Shown here piece by piece: positions 7,975 to 16,442 of a stretch of DNA of 60,959 nucleotides. The position numbers and the translations under genes are program-made. Position 1 is the first letter of the stretch; each line of letters starts with the position of its first letter. The notes under the pieces were generated by a model. It was not told where the DNA came from. It made no database searches and worked only from the letters and a program-made list of their open reading frames with translations. Origin of the DNA: JANJUB01 sp964586225 (lineage in GTDB: Bacteria > Armatimonadota > Fimbriimonadia > Fimbriimonadales > Fimbriimonadaceae); the NCBI GenBank assembly GCA_964586225.1, contig CAZPHD010000016.1:1-60959 (forward strand). The letters are read 5' to 3'.

Positions 7975-8795
7975 TTCTCCATACCGAAGCCTACGACCCC
8001 ACCGATCCCGATGATCGGCCCAAGTCGAACTATCTCTCCATGCGTGACGTGCGTGTCGTCATCATTGCCATGCTGATTGCGTCCGTCCTGCTCTATCCCG
8101 CCGTCATGCGGATGATTGCGGCGCGAGATAAGCACCTGTGCAAAGACAATCTTGGTCAGGTGGCCAAGGCATTGCTGCTCTACGCCGAGGATAACGTCGG
8201 CCGACTTCCGCCGTTGTACGTCCAGGGCGAGAACTTCGAGCCACGTCAGTTCAACGGTCGGGCGAACACGTGGATCACACTCATTGCCGGTGGCGTGCGC
8301 AATCACCAGAAGTCGTTCAGGTGCCCCGCGGCGCACGACGAAGAACTCGCGAAGAACGAGGGCCCCGAAAACTCGACGGTTCTGTCGAGCTACGGGATGT
8401 TCGCCGCTTTAGCGGCAGCACCGATCGCCAATATTCCGAATCCTGGATCCACGGCCATGGTGGCCGAGACGGCCAACCGAGGAGCACGCGGAAGCTATAA
8501 TCCGAAACCCTACTCGGGGGTCGACGATGGATTTGTCGTGGGGTTTGACAACTCGAACTTCAACCCCGATGATGGGGGCATGGATGTGCTTTCAGAATCG
8601 CGGTTCGCAACCCGGCTGGCCTTCTACGACACCGCGTCGGGCACATTCAAGAAAGACGGCCTGGGACGTCACGACGGGGGCATTCACATCCTCTTCGCCG
8701 ACTCGCATATCGAGACGCTTCCCCCGACGATTTCGCAGATTCGCCGGATGTCGGGCACGGGCTCGGACATTATGGGAGCCTGGGCGATCCGCTAG
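7971..8795 (+). CDS. Prepilin-like protein with H-X9-DG-type C-terminal motif
   Basis: A 274-residue protein with a cytoplasmic N-terminus of ~25 residues and one membrane helix ('VVIIAMLIASVLLYPAVMRM'). After it comes 'CKDNLGQVAKALLLYAEDNVGRLPP', the helix typical of DUF1559/type IV-pilin-like proteins of Planctomycetes and Armatimonadota. Near the C-terminus 'RHDGGIHILFADSHIETLPP' is the H-X9-DG motif, with Ser replacing the Gly after Asp. The usual prepilin-peptidase site (GFTLIE) before the helix is absent. Coupled by ATGA overlap to the LCP gene; its 3' end overlaps the convergent kinase gene by 26 bp. Confidence 0.8.
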   Translation: MILHTEAYDPTDPDDRPKSNYLSMRDVRVVIIAMLIASVLLYPAVMRMIAARDKHLCKDNLGQVAKALLLYAEDNVGRLPPLYVQGENFEPRQFNGRANTWITLIAGGVRNHQKSFRCPAAHDEELAKNEGPENSTVLSSYGMFAALAAAPIANIPNPGSTAMVAETANRGARGSYNPKPYSGVDDGFVVGFDNSNFNPDDGGMDVLSESRFATRLAFYDTASGTFKKDGLGRHDGGIHILFADSHIETLPPTISQIRRMSGTGSDIMGAWAIR

Positions 8796-10668
8796 AGATA
8801 CGATCGTTAGTCGGAACGGGCAACGGGCGGCCGGTCACTTGCATGTAGAGGCGCTGAGCTCCGGGGTGCTTCGCAAGCGGTTGGAGGGCCACGGCATAGT
8901 GATCGAGGAGCATCTGCTGGTCGGCTTCAATCCGTTCGGCTTCGCGAACGAGTCGATCGGCTTCCGCTTCAAACTCGGCGACGAGTTGCCGCCAATCCTG
9001 ACGCGTACGTTGCCTAAGGTAGGCATCTTCTGCAGTCGAGAGATCGGCCGTTGTAGAAGCCCAAAACTGATCGATGATTGCTCGCTGCCACTCCACAATC
9101 TCCGACCACTCGGCGTCGGTGAGCGAACCTTGCGGGCTTTCCGGCACGATGTCGGCAGCAGTTCGCAGTCGGTTGGCGTGGAGTTGGTCTAACCGGCTGA
9201 CGGGAATCGAAGCCGCGGCGCTATGGATCGAATACTTGCGCAGATGAGCGTCAAGGTCATCTCGATACCGCTCGGTGAGAATCTCCCGCCGGCGGCTCTC
9301 AAGCATGGACTCGTAGTCGGGTGACCTGACTACACGGTTGAGCAAGTTCTCAGAGTCGGCCAGCACGGGCTCGGGATCGGCTAGCCGCTCCCATCGGCGG
9401 TGGATGTCGTCGACGGCTTCGGCGGCCAAGCGGCGAACCGTCTTCCACTTGGTGTAATGCCGAAAATAGAAAGCTCCCGGAATCATGCTCAATGCGAGCG
9501 ACACGGTGAGTGCGGTCGTAAACGGCCACGGCGAGAATCGCAGGGCCGCGTGAATGACCCAGAAGCCCACGATGAAAGGTGCCCACAACTCACCCCATGA
9601 CAGATCGCGTGGGTGAAAACTCGGTAGCCAGTGCCATTCGCGATCGGCAACTTCACGCTGAACTCGGGTCGACAATCCCTCGATCGAACTGGGTACCCCA
9701 TCGTCGGTAGCGTGCGGGCTCGCAAACAACAACACGTGGACCTGGTCTTCAAGGGCGCACCACGGGCAGGTCTCAACCATCTTCCAGTAGGTGTGGCGGG
9801 CGTGGTTGGGGCATGCCACGAGTTGCGACTCAAAGCGGTCAAGGAGACCATGCCAATCGACCGCCGGCGTACGCTGCTCGGGCGCCAAGGTAAAGGACCG
9901 TTGAAACGCGTCGCGGATTTCCGGGGGCAGCCAGCTCAGGGTGATTCCGGGGGGAGGCGTCAGCGGACTCGGGGGATCAGAATAGGCGTACCATCCTCGG
10001 CGAATCGCCTCTTCAAGGGGCACGTCTTCGTCGGTCGACGCGCGGCCCGCGAACGGATGGCGACCCAGCATGAGAATCTGGAAAATGAGCACGGCCAGTG
10101 GAAACAGATCCTGATGCTTGGTACGCCACTTTCCCGCAAGCGACATCCCTTGAAGCTCGGGCGGCAACATCTCGCCCTTGCCGACGTCGCAAGTCTGGCG
10201 AAAATCGCCGTGGGAAATCTGGAAGCTATCGCAATCAATCAACCGGACTAGGGCATTGCCCGAGACGAGCACGTTCGACTCATTCAGGTCACCCACCACG
10301 AGGCCGTCCGCGTGGACGAGGTGTACACACGTGGCCAGGTTCTTCGCAACTCGAATCAAGAACGAGTAATCCGCGTGCGGGAGGATCCTGACTCGGCTCT
10401 TGGTCTGGAAGACGGTGTGGAGAAGCGACGTGTCGGGGTAGTACTCCATCACGTAGCCAACCGTCTTTCCCTTGGCGTCCACCACCGGCTCGATCGGCCA
10501 GGCGCCCGCCGTGGTCAACCGATTCGAGCGGAGGGCGACGAGGGCATTGAGCTTCGGCTCGAGGCCCTCGGGGTCTTTGGCGATCTTGGCGAGCAAGTTC
10601 GGGCGATCCGCCACCACGTAGACGATGCCTTCTCCGCCCTCCCCGATCTTCTCACCAAGCTTGATCAT
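8770..10668 (-). CDS. YegI-like protein kinase with zinc motif, membrane helices and HhH-like tail
   Basis: A 632-residue protein. Kinase domain ~1-290: glycine loop GEGGEG (9-14), Lys28, 'VMEYY' hinge, catalytic 'VGDLNESN' (D127, N132; HRD's HR is replaced by VG), 'LIDCDSF' (D145, DCD in place of DFG) and 'PPEL'. These departures are typical of the YegI group (COG4248). A CPNH...CPWC zinc-like motif follows, then two membrane helices near residues 370-420, a long helical coiled region, and 'LDQLHANRLRTAADI', resembling a helix-hairpin-helix. The ATG overlaps the PP2C stop by 4 bp. It is the kinase of a vWA/PP2C/kinase triad. Confidence 0.88.
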   Translation of the reverse strand: MIKLGEKIGEGGEGIVYVVADRPNLLAKIAKDPEGLEPKLNALVALRSNRLTTAGAWPIEPVVDAKGKTVGYVMEYYPDTSLLHTVFQTKSRVRILPHADYSFLIRVAKNLATCVHLVHADGLVVGDLNESNVLVSGNALVRLIDCDSFQISHGDFRQTCDVGKGEMLPPELQGMSLAGKWRTKHQDLFPLAVLIFQILMLGRHPFAGRASTDEDVPLEEAIRRGWYAYSDPPSPLTPPPGITLSWLPPEIRDAFQRSFTLAPEQRTPAVDWHGLLDRFESQLVACPNHARHTYWKMVETCPWCALEDQVHVLLFASPHATDDGVPSSIEGLSTRVQREVADREWHWLPSFHPRDLSWGELWAPFIVGFWVIHAALRFSPWPFTTALTVSLALSMIPGAFYFRHYTKWKTVRRLAAEAVDDIHRRWERLADPEPVLADSENLLNRVVRSPDYESMLESRRREILTERYRDDLDAHLRKYSIHSAAASIPVSRLDQLHANRLRTAADIVPESPQGSLTDAEWSEIVEWQRAIIDQFWASTTADLSTAEDAYLRQRTRQDWRQLVAEFEAEADRLVREAERIEADQQMLLDHYAVALQPLAKHPGAQRLYMQVTGRPLPVPTNDRISSGSPRLP

Positions 10669-11375
10669 TGCTGGCCCCCACGCCAACGGGCAACAAACAA
10701 GGATGTGTCGTCATCGGTGCGCGATTGCACGGGCGGCGAAGCCAGCATGCTGGCGATCCACGCGCATGTTGGCTCGTGCTGACCCGAACCGTCCTCGCCG
10801 AGGACAGCGAACACTCGATGGAAGAACGGGGCATGGGGCACGCCCGTAGCGAAATCCAGGACGAGGTCTTGAAGGCCGTCGCTAAACATCACGATGCCGT
10901 CCGGCCGTGGGATCGTCATGGTGCGAACCAAAGACTCTGAGTTCGGCATCGTGACAAACCAAGTTGTGTTCGCAAACTCGCCACGCCCAGGCGGGATCGG
11001 AACCTCGTAGCTCGTATCATTCGCGACCACGATCGCGCCGTCGCCCAACTGAAACAGTTGACCCCCTTCAGGCCCAAGATCGATTCCGATGAGTGTCGTG
11101 GCGTAGTCACTCACCGAAACGCTGTCCCTAGCCGCAAGTTGCTCAAGCTCCAACCGGGCCGCTCGGACAACATCAACGATCGCACCGCCTGCGAGAATGC
11201 CGTCGGCGACCAGTGCCCCAACCAACTCCGCACCATCTTCACCCCGGGCCGCGCTACCAGCACCGTCGGTCACGACCGCAATCAATCGGTCGTTTTCCAT
11301 GCGCACGGCAATCGAATCGCCACACCGCGCTTTGCCCGATCCGACAACGGCCGCATGACCGAAAGTCCAGCTCAT
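10665..11375 (-). CDS. PP2C-family protein phosphatase of the triad (PphC/YegK-like)
   Basis: A 236-residue single-domain protein. Motifs in order: 'RCGDSIAV', 'VVTDGAGSA' (metal-binding DG), 'YATTLIGIDL', 'FQLGDGAIVV' (GD), 'IVMFSDGLQDLV' (SDG) and 'DDDTSLFVARW'. These are the PP2C/PPM metal-binding signatures; E. coli PphC (YegK) is the matching protein beside YegI. It would remove phosphate from the kinase or its targets. It begins within the stop of the vWA gene and ends within the start of the kinase gene (both ATGA overlaps), so the three are made in a coupled fashion. Confidence 0.9.
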   Translation of the reverse strand: MSWTFGHAAVVGSGKARCGDSIAVRMENDRLIAVVTDGAGSAARGEDGAELVGALVADGILAGGAIVDVVRAARLELEQLAARDSVSVSDYATTLIGIDLGPEGGQLFQLGDGAIVVANDTSYEVPIPPGRGEFANTTWFVTMPNSESLVRTMTIPRPDGIVMFSDGLQDLVLDFATGVPHAPFFHRVFAVLGEDGSGQHEPTCAWIASMLASPPVQSRTDDDTSLFVARWRGGQQ

Positions 11376-12061
11376 TGCCGGTCGAGTTCTCCCCATCCTT
11401 CGGGTGCGGGCAGCTCAACTGGCGCGCCAGGCTCCGAACGAGAGACCGGCTTGAGGCTCTGTGATAGCCAAACAAACATCTCGCGGTACCGAGCCTCGTG
11501 CAATCGGACCGGCGGGCGCGGATGGCTGATGCGCTTCAGGAGCCGAAAATCGGCTTGTTCGGTGCCGATCGTGAACATCTCAAGACCACCGCGCTCAACC
11601 TCGTCGCGAACCAGCTTGAGGCCGTCATCGACTCGATCGGTGGGATGACCATCCGTGACCAGCCAAATCCAAGGCCGGTAATAAGGCAATCCCGCTTCTC
11701 GGTAGGCTTGCTTACGTAGGCGGAGTTCTTCGACCGCCCGCTTCATCGCTTCGCCCATGGGCGTTTCGCCACGTGCGCGAAGCCGCGGGACGGTCCAACG
11801 GTCCACCGTCACGAAGTCTTGGACGACCATCACGGGCCCAAAAGTGATGATGCAGATCTCAACGCGTTGGGAAGCCAGCGGATCACTGACAAGATCGGAA
11901 CGGAGATCGCGCAAGCCTAGGTTCACGAGATCGATGCTGGTTTGCATCGAGGCCGACGTATCGAGCAACAGTACGACGGGACATCGCCGTTCGGTGTTAA
12001 GAAACAGATCGTCGCTCAGCGGCTCTAGCGCTGGGTCTACGCCTTTCGGATAGATCTCCAT
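11372..12061 (-). CDS. TerY/YegL-type von Willebrand factor A protein
   Basis: A 229-residue protein, first gene of the triad. ATG 12061 (MEIYPKGVDP) is favoured; the upstream frame reads through non-coding-looking sequence. MIDAS residues are intact: 'LLLDTSASM' (DxSxS), 'RGETPMGEAM' (Thr) and 'LVTDGHPTD' (Asp). 'PLYYRPWIWLVTDGHPTDR'-like context is characteristic of TerY/YegL vWA domains. In TerY-P systems this domain is thought to organise a metal-dependent complex with the kinase and phosphatase. TACGATAGAGT just upstream of the ATG may be the promoter. Confidence 0.9.
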   Translation of the reverse strand: MEIYPKGVDPALEPLSDDLFLNTERRCPVVLLLDTSASMQTSIDLVNLGLRDLRSDLVSDPLASQRVEICIITFGPVMVVQDFVTVDRWTVPRLRARGETPMGEAMKRAVEELRLRKQAYREAGLPYYRPWIWLVTDGHPTDRVDDGLKLVRDEVERGGLEMFTIGTEQADFRLLKRISHPRPPVRLHEARYREMFVWLSQSLKPVSRSEPGAPVELPAPEGWGELDRQ

Positions 12062-12110
12062 ACAGACTCTATCGTAGCGTATTCCGCAAAGGATGGGGCT
12101 AGTACTCTCG

Positions 12111-13127
12111 CTAATTTGTTTCCGTGACTTTCCGAAGGCGCGGTGCATGATCGGGATCGAGACGACGCAATCGGGCCATTTCGAGCGCTAACGCCTGGCC
12201 GACGATCGCCTGCGGTACGGCCGCGAGCTCGGCACTTGTTTCGAAGACTGGCCAGTCAACGTGGAGCGAGGGCAGCCCCTTGGGAGCGCTCAGCGGATTC
12301 ACCACGAGCAATGCCGCGTCCAGCCCCGCCACCGCTCGCGGGCCGTGCTCAAAGTCGGCGCTGCTAAAGGCCTTCGCGGGGATAAGCGCACACTCCATCA
12401 ATTTGAGGGCGGTCTCCAGCGCGATTGGATAGGCGTAGCCGCGACCCAGAACGATGAGCGGACTGGCGGCAATCAGCTGACTGGCGACCCGCTCGGCAAA
12501 CTCAAATGCGTTGGCCACCCATGCTTCAGCGGCGTCGAGTGCCACTTCGTCGAGTTCGGGCCCTCCCATCGCCTCGATCAGCGCACGAAGGGCAAGCAGC
12601 GATGATGTGAACGTCTTGGTGGCGGCAATGGACTGCTCGGGCCCGACGCCCAGGAGCATCGATCCCTCGGCCACGTGGGTCATCCGCGAGTCCGGAGTAT
12701 TGGTGATGGCGAGCGTGGCATGGCCAGCGTCGGCAAGGTGATGAAGCACTTCGGCCACATCAGGAGCGGCTCCGCTCTGGGAGATGCCGATACCAAGCGT
12801 GCGCTCGGGATACCGAATCGAACCGCCGAACTGCGTAATCACCGACGGCGCGGCCAGGCTGACCGGAATGCCGAGATGAATCTCAATCAGGTAGCGGGCA
12901 AACAGCGCCGCGTGGTCGCTTGATCCTCGAGCCGTAAGCACCACCAAATCAAACGTGCGGCCGTCAAGAAGCGCCTTGGCCTCGGCACGATACCGCGCGA
13001 CCTCTCGCGGCAAGACCACGGCCTGCTCGCGCAGCTCCGACTCCATCCATTCGCCTAACATCCCTGGTAAGGACGCCGGGTTCCGGGTACGCGCTTCGGC
13101 CCCCGCGAAACTCTGCGTGAACTCCAT
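12111..13127 (-). CDS. SIS-domain aldose/ketose isomerase (GlmS C-half / AgaS-like)
   Basis: A protein of 338 residues if ATG 13127 is used, or 316 from ATG 13061 (MLGEWMESELREQ). The second would leave room for a divergent promoter and cannot be excluded. Two SIS domains are present: 'TARGSSDHAALFARYLIE' and 'GISQSGAAPDVAEVLHHLADAGHATLAITN' in the first, 'VLGRGYAYPIALETALKLMEC' and 'FEHGPRA' in the second. 'AATKTFTSSLLAL' and the C-terminal helix match glucosamine-6-phosphate isomerase/deaminase-like proteins without the glutaminase domain. It likely acts on amino-sugar phosphates. Confidence 0.85.
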   Translation of the reverse strand: MEFTQSFAGAEARTRNPASLPGMLGEWMESELREQAVVLPREVARYRAEAKALLDGRTFDLVVLTARGSSDHAALFARYLIEIHLGIPVSLAAPSVITQFGGSIRYPERTLGIGISQSGAAPDVAEVLHHLADAGHATLAITNTPDSRMTHVAEGSMLLGVGPEQSIAATKTFTSSLLALRALIEAMGGPELDEVALDAAEAWVANAFEFAERVASQLIAASPLIVLGRGYAYPIALETALKLMECALIPAKAFSSADFEHGPRAVAGLDAALLVVNPLSAPKGLPSLHVDWPVFETSAELAAVPQAIVGQALALEMARLRRLDPDHAPRLRKVTETN

Positions 13128-13142
13128 TCGTCTGATCGGGCG

Positions 13143-14648
13143 ATGATGCTCACGGCTCTGGCACTCGCGACCCTGGCCCCCCAAGCGGCGGCAACTCCCA
13201 AGATTGAATCAGCGGCTCTCTTCAAGAATGGCTTTGCGATGGTGGTTCGCAAGTTCCCCGTTCAGGGCCAAGGGGCGGTGGTTGCCGAGATTCCGCAGGC
13301 GGCCCTGGGCACCTTCTGGATCACGACCACCGGCGATCTCAAGATAGAGGAAGTCGTCACAACCCAAGTCGACAAGGCCTCAACCGCCAAGCCGGGCTCG
13401 TTCGACGAGTTTCTTCAGTGGAACATCGGCAAAGTCGTGAGCATTCGGACATCGAGCTTTGGCCTGTTAGAGGGCAAGCTTGTCCATGTTGCAGGCGATA
13501 CGCTCTTGCTTGAGATTGCGAACGTTCCCACCATGATCCCGCGGGCCGAAGCTCGCATGGTGACCATCAAGGAGGGCGCCGTCACGACCCAACCCCGGAC
13601 CACTAAGGAGCGCGTCATGCGCTTCAAGACCCGCGGCACCGGCGAGATTCATCTGTATGGACTCGAGCGCGGCATGACGTGGTCCCCTGCCTACTCGCTC
13701 GACATCACCGACCCGAACAACTTGGAGATGGTGGCGAAAGCCACGGTGCTCAACGACCTCGGCGATTTCAACGGTGCAACTCTCAAACTTGTAACCGGCT
13801 TCCCCAATGTGCCGTGGTCCACCGTAAACGAGCCCCTGCTCAGCGGGCAAAGCGTGGATCAGTTCACCGGATTCTTGGCCTCGATTGGCATCCCCGCTGA
13901 CCGCTTCGCGGGACGCCGCGATGCCATGACCCAAAATGCCGCCCCGGGTTCGGCCGGCTTTGGCGGTGGCTTTGATTCAGGCTTCGCCACCACCGACCTC
14001 GCCGAGGACCTGTTCTTCTACAACCGCCCCGCCGTTACGCTCAAAAAGGGCGATCGCGCCTTCTATGTGCTGCTCACCGCAAAGAGCCCTTACTCTCATC
14101 TTTACACGGTCGACATGCCGGACACCGTGCAAAACAACTGGGACTACCAGCCGATGCCGGACGGCCCACGCGATGTCTGGCACAGCCTGCAGCTCAAGAA
14201 CACGAGCGGGCAGCCGCTCACAACGGCTCCGGTCAGTGTGTACAAGGGTGGCCAGCTCATGGGCCAAGACACCCTGATGTACACGTCAACCGGTGCCGAC
14301 ATGCTCGTCAAGATGTCGAAGGCGTTGGATATTCGCGTAGAAGCTGCCGAGCAAGAGCTTAATCGCGAGCGCGGCGTACTCCGGGTGCCGAACGGAAATG
14401 TCTACGATCTGGTCACCCTTCAAGGCGTGATCTCGATCCGAAACTTCAAGAGTCAGGACGTGTCGATGCGCATGGTCAAGGCGCTTACGGGCGAGATTGA
14501 ATCGGCGGACTTGAATCCGACCATCATCAAGACCGCCAAGGGCCTCCGCGAAGTGAATCCTGCCAGCCGTCTGACCTGGACCATTCCCCTCAAGGGCGGC
14601 CAGCAAATGGACGTCAAGTACACCTACAAACTGTACGTTCGAAGCTAG
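13143..14648 (+). CDS. Secreted DUF4139-like protein
   Basis: A 501-residue protein with a signal peptide (MMLTALALATLAPQAAA; ATG 13143 or 13146). Residues ~180-260 contain 'GLERGMTWSPAYSLDI', 'ATVLNDLGDFNGATLKLVTGFPNVPW'. This is the DUF4139 pattern (Trp-x-Pro-x-Tyr, then a membrane-insertion-like beta sheet ending 'TG.P'). A Gly-rich linker follows ('GSAGFGGGFDSG'), then more beta-rich sequence and 'LTWTIPLKGGQQMDVKYTYKLYVRS'. Family function is poorly defined. It is divergent from the SIS gene; its stop overlaps the TatD stop by 4 bp tail to tail. Confidence 0.8.
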   Translation: MMLTALALATLAPQAAATPKIESAALFKNGFAMVVRKFPVQGQGAVVAEIPQAALGTFWITTTGDLKIEEVVTTQVDKASTAKPGSFDEFLQWNIGKVVSIRTSSFGLLEGKLVHVAGDTLLLEIANVPTMIPRAEARMVTIKEGAVTTQPRTTKERVMRFKTRGTGEIHLYGLERGMTWSPAYSLDITDPNNLEMVAKATVLNDLGDFNGATLKLVTGFPNVPWSTVNEPLLSGQSVDQFTGFLASIGIPADRFAGRRDAMTQNAAPGSAGFGGGFDSGFATTDLAEDLFFYNRPAVTLKKGDRAFYVLLTAKSPYSHLYTVDMPDTVQNNWDYQPMPDGPRDVWHSLQLKNTSGQPLTTAPVSVYKGGQLMGQDTLMYTSTGADMLVKMSKALDIRVEAAEQELNRERGVLRVPNGNVYDLVTLQGVISIRNFKSQDVSMRMVKALTGEIESADLNPTIIKTAKGLREVNPASRLTWTIPLKGGQQMDVKYTYKLYVRS

Positions 14649-15460
14649 AGTTGAAACGCTCGCCTCGCATTGGCCGTCGTGGTGGCAGCCACATCGGTTG
14701 CGCTCACCTGCCATAGCCTCGCGATTTCGTCGCCGATGAGCGGCACGTAGCGCGGGTGATTTGGCTTGCCGCGATACGGCACCGGCGCCATGTAGGGACT
14801 GTCGGTTTCGATGAGTACGCGGTCGCGCGGGATCACCTCGCGAACAAGACGCCTCAACTCATCGGACTTGGGATACGTGATCGGTCCATCGATGCCGAAG
14901 TAACTTCCCCACTCAATCGCCTCGCGGGCGTGGCGTTCTTCGCCGGCGAAGCAGTGGAAGATGAGACTCCCCACCCCCCAGCCCCCTCCCCTCGAAGACA
15001 AGCCACTTCGAGGAGAGGGGGAGTCGGGAAGGAAGCCGCGGAAGAACTCCATCAGATCGTCGTACGCCTCGCGGCAGTGGATCACCACCGGCACGTCCAA
15101 CTCCCGCGCAAGCTCAAACTGAGCCTCCAGAGCAGCATATTGCTGCGTCGGCGTCGCGTACTTCCAGTGCCAGTCGAGACCAATCTCGCCCAGCGCAACG
15201 ACCTTGGGCTCGGAGAGAAGCTCACGGTAAAGCGCAAGCTCACTAAGATCAAAGTCAGCGGTGTAGTTGGGGTGGCGGCCCACCACCGCCCAGACGAGTT
15301 CGTTTTCTCGCGCGATCTCGGCGGCACGCTGGCTGGATTCGGGATCCACCCCGATAACAATCACGCCAATGCCCGCGTCCGCCAGCTCCCGGAGGTCATC
15401 CTCGAGCTTCGGAAACTTGGTTGGGTCGTTCAGATGGCAGTGGGTATCGAGCCAGGTCAC
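14645..15460 (-). CDS. tatD: TatD-family metal-dependent deoxyribonuclease with in-frame repeat insertion
   Basis: A 271-residue protein from GTG 15460 (VTWLDTHCHLND), whose GTGA overlaps the stop of the methyltransferase gene; the frame further upstream is the methyltransferase's shadow. TatD signatures: 'DTHCHL' (first metal His pair), 'ALGEIGLDWHW', 'PVVIHCREAYDDL', 'LIFHCFAGEE', 'LIETDSPYMAPVPYRGKPNHP'. The family is a 3'-5' exonuclease in DNA repair. Between 'MEFFRG' and 'SLIFHCF' lies an extra loop rich in Pro, Gly, Ser and Arg, encoded by a palindromic repeat that also occurs outside genes at 38981-39037. The frame is kept, so the protein is probably functional. Confidence 0.92.
   Translation of the reverse strand: MTWLDTHCHLNDPTKFPKLEDDLRELADAGIGVIVIGVDPESSQRAAEIARENELVWAVVGRHPNYTADFDLSELALYRELLSEPKVVALGEIGLDWHWKYATPTQQYAALEAQFELARELDVPVVIHCREAYDDLMEFFRGFLPDSPSPRSGLSSRGGGWGVGSLIFHCFAGEERHAREAIEWGSYFGIDGPITYPKSDELRRLVREVIPRDRVLIETDSPYMAPVPYRGKPNHPRYVPLIGDEIARLWQVSATDVAATTTANARRAFQL
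14967..15023. repeat. 57-bp palindromic GC-rich repeat inside the TatD gene
   Basis: Reverse complement of the intergenic copy at 38981-39037 with 4 mismatches in 57. Its core is an inverted repeat CTTCGAGGAG/CTCCTCGAAG with an 8-nt loop, flanked by a GGGGGCTGGGGGG-type tail. Related, shorter versions are at 37399-37439 and 39477-39510. It is a REP-like non-coding element here translated in frame. Confidence 0.9.
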
Positions 15461-16011
15461 CCCGCGATGATACCGGCGGGCTTGCCGGCCTTCGCGCTCA
15501 GGCACTGGACGCCATGCGACGCCACGAACTGGATCTCGATCGGATGGAAGCCGACGTGGTTCAGCAGGTGCAACAGGCGGTGCGCGGTGTAGCCCCACTT
15601 GTGATACAGCCCGTCGTGGTGCTGGTCGCCCCAGATGGCCTGCGCGAAGAGTCCCCAGCGGTGGCTGGTGTTGTAATCGTACTCGGGGTTAGTGTAGCCA
15701 CCCGGCTCGGGCGCGCCGAGGAACTGCGCGAGGCACCACTGAATGTCTGGGACCTCGATAAAGGCGAGACCACCCGGCTTCAGGACGCGGAAGCTTTCTT
15801 GGCAAAGCGTCACGCCGTCGGCGTAGCCAAAGTGTTCGAGCACATGGCTGAGCACCGCTTCGTCGGCGTAGTTGTCGGCGAACGGGAGCGTCGGAAACTC
15901 CGCCGCGATGACGCTGTCATTCTGCGGGAACTTGTCGACGTTGATGTAGCCCTCGCGAAGGTCATCACCGCAGCCGAGGTTGAGTTTGATCGAGGTCGCC
16001 GTACTTGCCAT
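15457..16011 (-). CDS. Class I SAM-dependent methyltransferase
   Basis: A 184-residue protein. 'IKLNLGCGDDLREGYINVDKFP' holds the SAM-binding GCG loop and the acidic end of strand 2. 'LPFADNYADEAVLSHVLEHF' is the Methyltransf_11 post-motif II, and 'ESFRVLKPGGLAFIEVPD' the motif III region. It resembles small methyltransferases of the glycan/O-antigen group ('LHRILKPGG...VPD'), with 'TSHRWGLF' downstream. Substrate unknown. It is upstream of and coupled to TatD through GTGA. Confidence 0.87.
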   Translation of the reverse strand: MASTATSIKLNLGCGDDLREGYINVDKFPQNDSVIAAEFPTLPFADNYADEAVLSHVLEHFGYADGVTLCQESFRVLKPGGLAFIEVPDIQWCLAQFLGAPEPGGYTNPEYDYNTSHRWGLFAQAIWGDQHHDGLYHKWGYTAHRLLHLLNHVGFHPIEIQFVASHGVQCLSAKAGKPAGIIAG

Positions 16012-16149
16012 CCTGGCAATATTGTCGGGTTGGACTCTGGCCTTCTGTAGGAGTCAAGCCGCGATCCTCGCACGGGCACGTATCATCCCGTGGCTACGAT
16101 TTTGGAAGTTGCACGGGGACGATCCCACCGGTGCTCATCTCGGAACAGT

Positions 16150-16350
16150 TTACGCAGCGTCGTCAAGGCGGACGTCGCTGGCTGTTTCGGTCTGGGACGT
16201 GTCCCAGTTATCGCAGTCGAGCCGACGGCAGTAGATCATCCGTGAGGTGGTGCCGTCGGCTTGTTCGACGTCGGCCATCTGCGAAAAGCGGCACTCGAGA
16301 CAGAGCTCAGGCTCGATTAACCGCACGATTTTCAACTGCTTCCTTGCCAT
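16150..16350 (-). CDS. Small Cys-rich putative zinc-binding protein
   Basis: A 66-residue protein from ATG 16350 (MARKQLKIVRLIEPE). It contains 'CLECRFSQ' and, 20 residues later, 'YCRRLDCDNW', giving a CxxC...CxxxxC arrangement that could bind one zinc. The C-terminal end is acidic and likely disordered. I do not recognise the family. It stands alone between the methyltransferase and the STN protein gene, preceded by that gene's hairpin terminator. Codon choice and amino-acid makeup look coding, unlike the opposite-strand frame. Confidence 0.65.
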   Translation of the reverse strand: MARKQLKIVRLIEPELCLECRFSQMADVEQADGTTSRMIYCRRLDCDNWDTSQTETASDVRLDDAA

Positions 16351-16391
16351 CCGGCTCCCAACCTCCGATCCCTGGAGGCACATAAAGATGA

Positions 16392-16420
16392 TCGGCCCGC
16401 TTCCGTCCGAAGCGGGCCGA
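16392..16420 (-). terminator. 12-bp hairpin after the STN-domain gene
   Basis: TCGGCCCGCTTC, 5-nt loop, GAAGCGGGCCGA: a perfect 12-bp stem beginning 22 bp after the stop codon at 16443, followed in the minus transcript by TCATCTTTATG. Good candidate for intrinsic termination with a weak U tract. Confidence 0.7.
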
Positions 16421-16442
16421 CAGGAATACCGGCTTTCGCGGT

